From contig JANQMT010000095.1 in NCBI GenBank assembly GCA_028279945.1, forward strand, positions 1-43,936: a stretch of DNA of 43,936 nt. Reading direction: 5' to 3'. The stretch's first letter is position 1; each line of letters begins with the position of its first letter. Positions 42,255-43,936 of this stretch are shown piece by piece. The notes beneath the pieces are model-generated. The model saw only the letters and a list, made by a program, of their open reading frames with translations. It made no database searches and had not been told where the DNA came from. The position numbers and the translations under genes were made by a program. The DNA is from JAKSCF01 sp028279945. Lineage in GTDB: Bacteria > Bacillota > Clostridia > Peptostreptococcales > JAAYPU01.

Positions 42255-43481
42255 ATGTCAATTTTAAATGAAATCAAATGGGTTTTAAGTAAAAGAGCAA
42301 GAAATAGTGGGGATAAAGCTTCAACAGATTTTATTACGGAAAAAGTGGTAAAAGAAGTCAGAAAATATCATAAAAGTTTTCCCAAATATGAGGTTACACC
42401 CCTTCATAGTCTTAGCCGTTTAGCAAAGGTTTTAAATGTCAGTCAGATTTGGGTAAAGGATGAATCTTATCGGTTTGGATTAAATGCTTTTAAAGTCCTT
42501 GGAGGATCTTATGCAATAGGAAAGTATTTAAGTGATAAAATCAACCTGGATATGAAGGATTTTACATTTGACAAATTGAGAACAAAAGAGATTAAAGAAA
42601 AAGCAGGAGAGATTACTTTTGTCACAGCAACCGATGGAAATCATGGCAGGGGTGTGGCTTGGGTAGCGCATCAATTAGGATATAAGTCGGTGGTATATAT
42701 GCCAAAAGGGTCTGCAAAATCTCGACTTGAAGATATTAGGGCAGAAGGGGCTGAAGCATCTATTACCGATTTCAATTATGATGATGCAGTAAGGCTTGCC
42801 CATAAGAAGGCAAAAGAGAATGGCTGGGTTTTGGTGCAAGATACAGCTTGGGCAGGATATGAGGGTATTCCTACTTGGATTATTCAAGGGTATGCTACTA
42901 TTATGGATGAAGCATTAGAGCAATTAACAGAACAAGGAATGGATAAACCCACTCATGTATTTTTACAAGCAGGCGTAGGCGCATTTCCGGGCGCAATTTT
43001 AGGATATTTAGCCGCCAAGTTTGGTGACGATAGACCTATTACTACTATTGTTGAGCCTGATAAGGCAGCCTGCATTTATAAATCTGCATTGGCTGATGAT
43101 AAAAAGCCTCATGCGGTTACAGGAGATATGGATACAATTATGGCAGGGTTAGCCTGCGGAGAACCCAATATTATTTCTTGGGAAATATTAAGGGACTATG
43201 CAGACATGTATGTATCATGTCCGGATTATGTTTCAGCCAGAGGAATGAGAATTCTAGCAAGTGCAATCAATAAAGACCCAAGTATTGTATCGGGAGAGTC
43301 AGGCGCTGTGGGAGTGGGCTTAGCCAGTATAATGCTTGAGAATGAAGCATTAAGTGAGATGGTTGAAGCGCTGAAGATGAATGAAAACTCAAGGATACTT
43401 TTCATTAGCACAGAAGGGGACACAGACCCCAAAGGATATAAAGAAATTGTATGGAACGGTAAATATCCATATTCAAAATAA
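42255..43481 (+). CDS. dpaL: Diaminopropionate ammonia-lyase
   Basis: A PLP enzyme of fold type II, 408 residues, that converts 2,3-diaminopropionate to pyruvate and two ammonia. The PLP lysine is K80 in YRFGLNAFKVLGGSYA. TATDGNHGRGVAW is the phosphate-side loop of the threonine-dehydratase-like fold, and GVGAFPGAILGY follows. The length agrees with the YgeX family. AAGGAGAG lies before the ATG. The gene stands alone and converges on an AraC-type regulator gene that may control it. Neighbours such as carbamoyltransferase or purine-catabolism genes, common in enteric YgeX clusters, are not within the window. Confidence 0.93.
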   Translation: MSILNEIKWVLSKRARNSGDKASTDFITEKVVKEVRKYHKSFPKYEVTPLHSLSRLAKVLNVSQIWVKDESYRFGLNAFKVLGGSYAIGKYLSDKINLDMKDFTFDKLRTKEIKEKAGEITFVTATDGNHGRGVAWVAHQLGYKSVVYMPKGSAKSRLEDIRAEGAEASITDFNYDDAVRLAHKKAKENGWVLVQDTAWAGYEGIPTWIIQGYATIMDEALEQLTEQGMDKPTHVFLQAGVGAFPGAILGYLAAKFGDDRPITTIVEPDKAACIYKSALADDKKPHAVTGDMDTIMAGLACGEPNIISWEILRDYADMYVSCPDYVSARGMRILASAINKDPSIVSGESGAVGVGLASIMLENEALSEMVEALKMNENSRILFISTEGDTDPKGYKEIVWNGKYPYSK

Positions 43482-43498
43482 ATATTATGAAGATACTA

Positions 43499-43936
43499 TT
43501 AATGCATATTGGAGAAATGTCTTTTACGGTAGTCACTTGGTGATATACCGTATTTTTTCTTAAACACTTTACTAAAATGTGAAGAATCGTTAAAACCCCA
43601 TTGATAAGCAATGCTGGTAATATTGTTTTTATAATGATCCATTAATATTAATTGCCTGCGGCATTGCTCCAATCTTTTATCAAGAATCCAGCTGCTAACC
43701 GTAATGCCTTTAGAAGAGAATAATTGATGCAGATAGCGTGTGGAAATATTAAAAGCATGGGCAATGATAGATGGTCCTAAGTTAGGATCATCTAAATTTC
43801 CATGTATATATTTGATAACATCGTCAAAAAGACTTTGCTTTACCTTTGAGATGGGTGGGGACATATGTGCTTGCAAACAAGCGGTAATCAGTTCTAATGT
43901 CAAATCAACAACGGAATCTCCGGTGCCTTTGGAGAT
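43499..43936 (-). CDS. AraC-family regulator, C-terminal part (cut by window edge)
   Basis: The frame is open from the window edge (the first visible residues read ISKGTGDSVVDLTLELI), so the N-terminal part lies beyond 43936. The visible 146 residues end in a complete AraC/XylS DNA-binding domain: a first HTH around PSIIAHAFNISTRYLHQLF and a second around ITSIAYQWGFNDSSHFSKVF, finishing KKYGISPSDYRKRHF. The upstream part looks like the end of an AraC-binding-like (RHA- or feruloyl-type) domain. It converges on the ammonia-lyase gene with a 17-bp gap. Confidence 0.92.
   Translation of the reverse strand: MSKGTGDSVVDLTLELITACLQAHMSPPISKVKQSLFDDVIKYIHGNLDDPNLGPSIIAHAFNISTRYLHQLFSSKGITVSSWILDKRLEQCRRQLILMDHYKNNITSIAYQWGFNDSSHFSKVFKKKYGISPSDYRKRHFSNMH

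Noticed and set aside
1..43936. Mobile elements, CRISPR arrays, tRNA or rRNA genes
   Set aside because: No transposase, integrase, regularly spaced CRISPR-like repeats, or tRNA- or rRNA-like sequence was seen. The 11-bp array has no spacers and is not a CRISPR.

Overview
The window is a low-GC, gene-dense stretch from an anaerobic, endospore-forming Firmicute of the class Clostridia. It holds a germination-receptor operon and a complete spoIIIAA-AH operon. Shine-Dalgarno sites are of the AGGAGG/GGTGA type, TTG starts are frequent, and almost everything lies on the + strand. No insertion sequence, phage gene, CRISPR array, tRNA or rRNA was seen. The species cannot be fixed from the sequence. 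The OLE RNA points to the extremophilic or anaerobic Firmicutes that carry this RNA.

Layout. 1-6.2 kb: a ger germination operon (A, C, then three tandem B permeases). 6.3-8.4 kb: an AraC/GyrI-type regulator, a zinc-ribbon protein and a YoaP-type acetyltransferase. 8.6-13.8 kb: spoIIIAA to spoIIIAH. 13.8-22.5 kb: a housekeeping and isoprenoid operon with its own promoter (Asp23-family protein, nusB, a TsaD/Kae1 paralogue, xseA, xseB, ispA, a YuiD/PAP2-like membrane protein, OLE RNA, oapA, dxs, tlyA), followed by an aminotransferase and a strong terminator. The order matches the Bacillus chromosome (spoIIIA, accBC, yqhY, nusB, folD, xseAB, ispA, dxs, yqxC), but accBC and folD are missing. 23.9-29.2 kb: an IclR regulator, a DASS-type organic acid transporter, an aconitase-family hydratase (two subunits) and an isocitrate-lyase/PEP-mutase-family lyase. 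Together these look like a compact pathway for uptake, hydration and cleavage of a branched di- or tricarboxylate. 29.4-35.2 kb: a GntR/UTRA regulator, a CUT1-type ABC importer without its ATPase, and a CehA/McbA-type PHP metallohydrolase. 35.2-37.5 kb: a MerR regulator divergent from a MATE exporter, with a 19-bp-spacer MerR-type promoter. 37.6-42.2 kb: a Bce-type peptide-antibiotic sensing and detoxification module (response regulator, histidine kinase, ABC ATPase, ABC permease). 42.3-43.5 kb: diaminopropionate ammonia-lyase. 43.5 kb to the end: the C-terminal part of a minus-strand AraC regulator cut by the window edge.

The most remarkable element is the roughly 600-nt gene-free block at 18.57-19.21 kb. 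I identify it as an OLE (ornate, large, extremophilic) noncoding RNA. Its ends pair in a 12-bp closing stem, it has a sigma-A-like promoter of its own, and it lies directly upstream of the gene for its membrane partner OapA, which carries a DxxxD motif. Other structures worth attention are an 88-bp array of eight 11-bp units between spoIIIAD and spoIIIAE, repeated AATGGTT palindromes before the hydratase genes, a duplicated inverted repeat after the GntR gene, and a good match to the BceR box before the Bce transporter genes.
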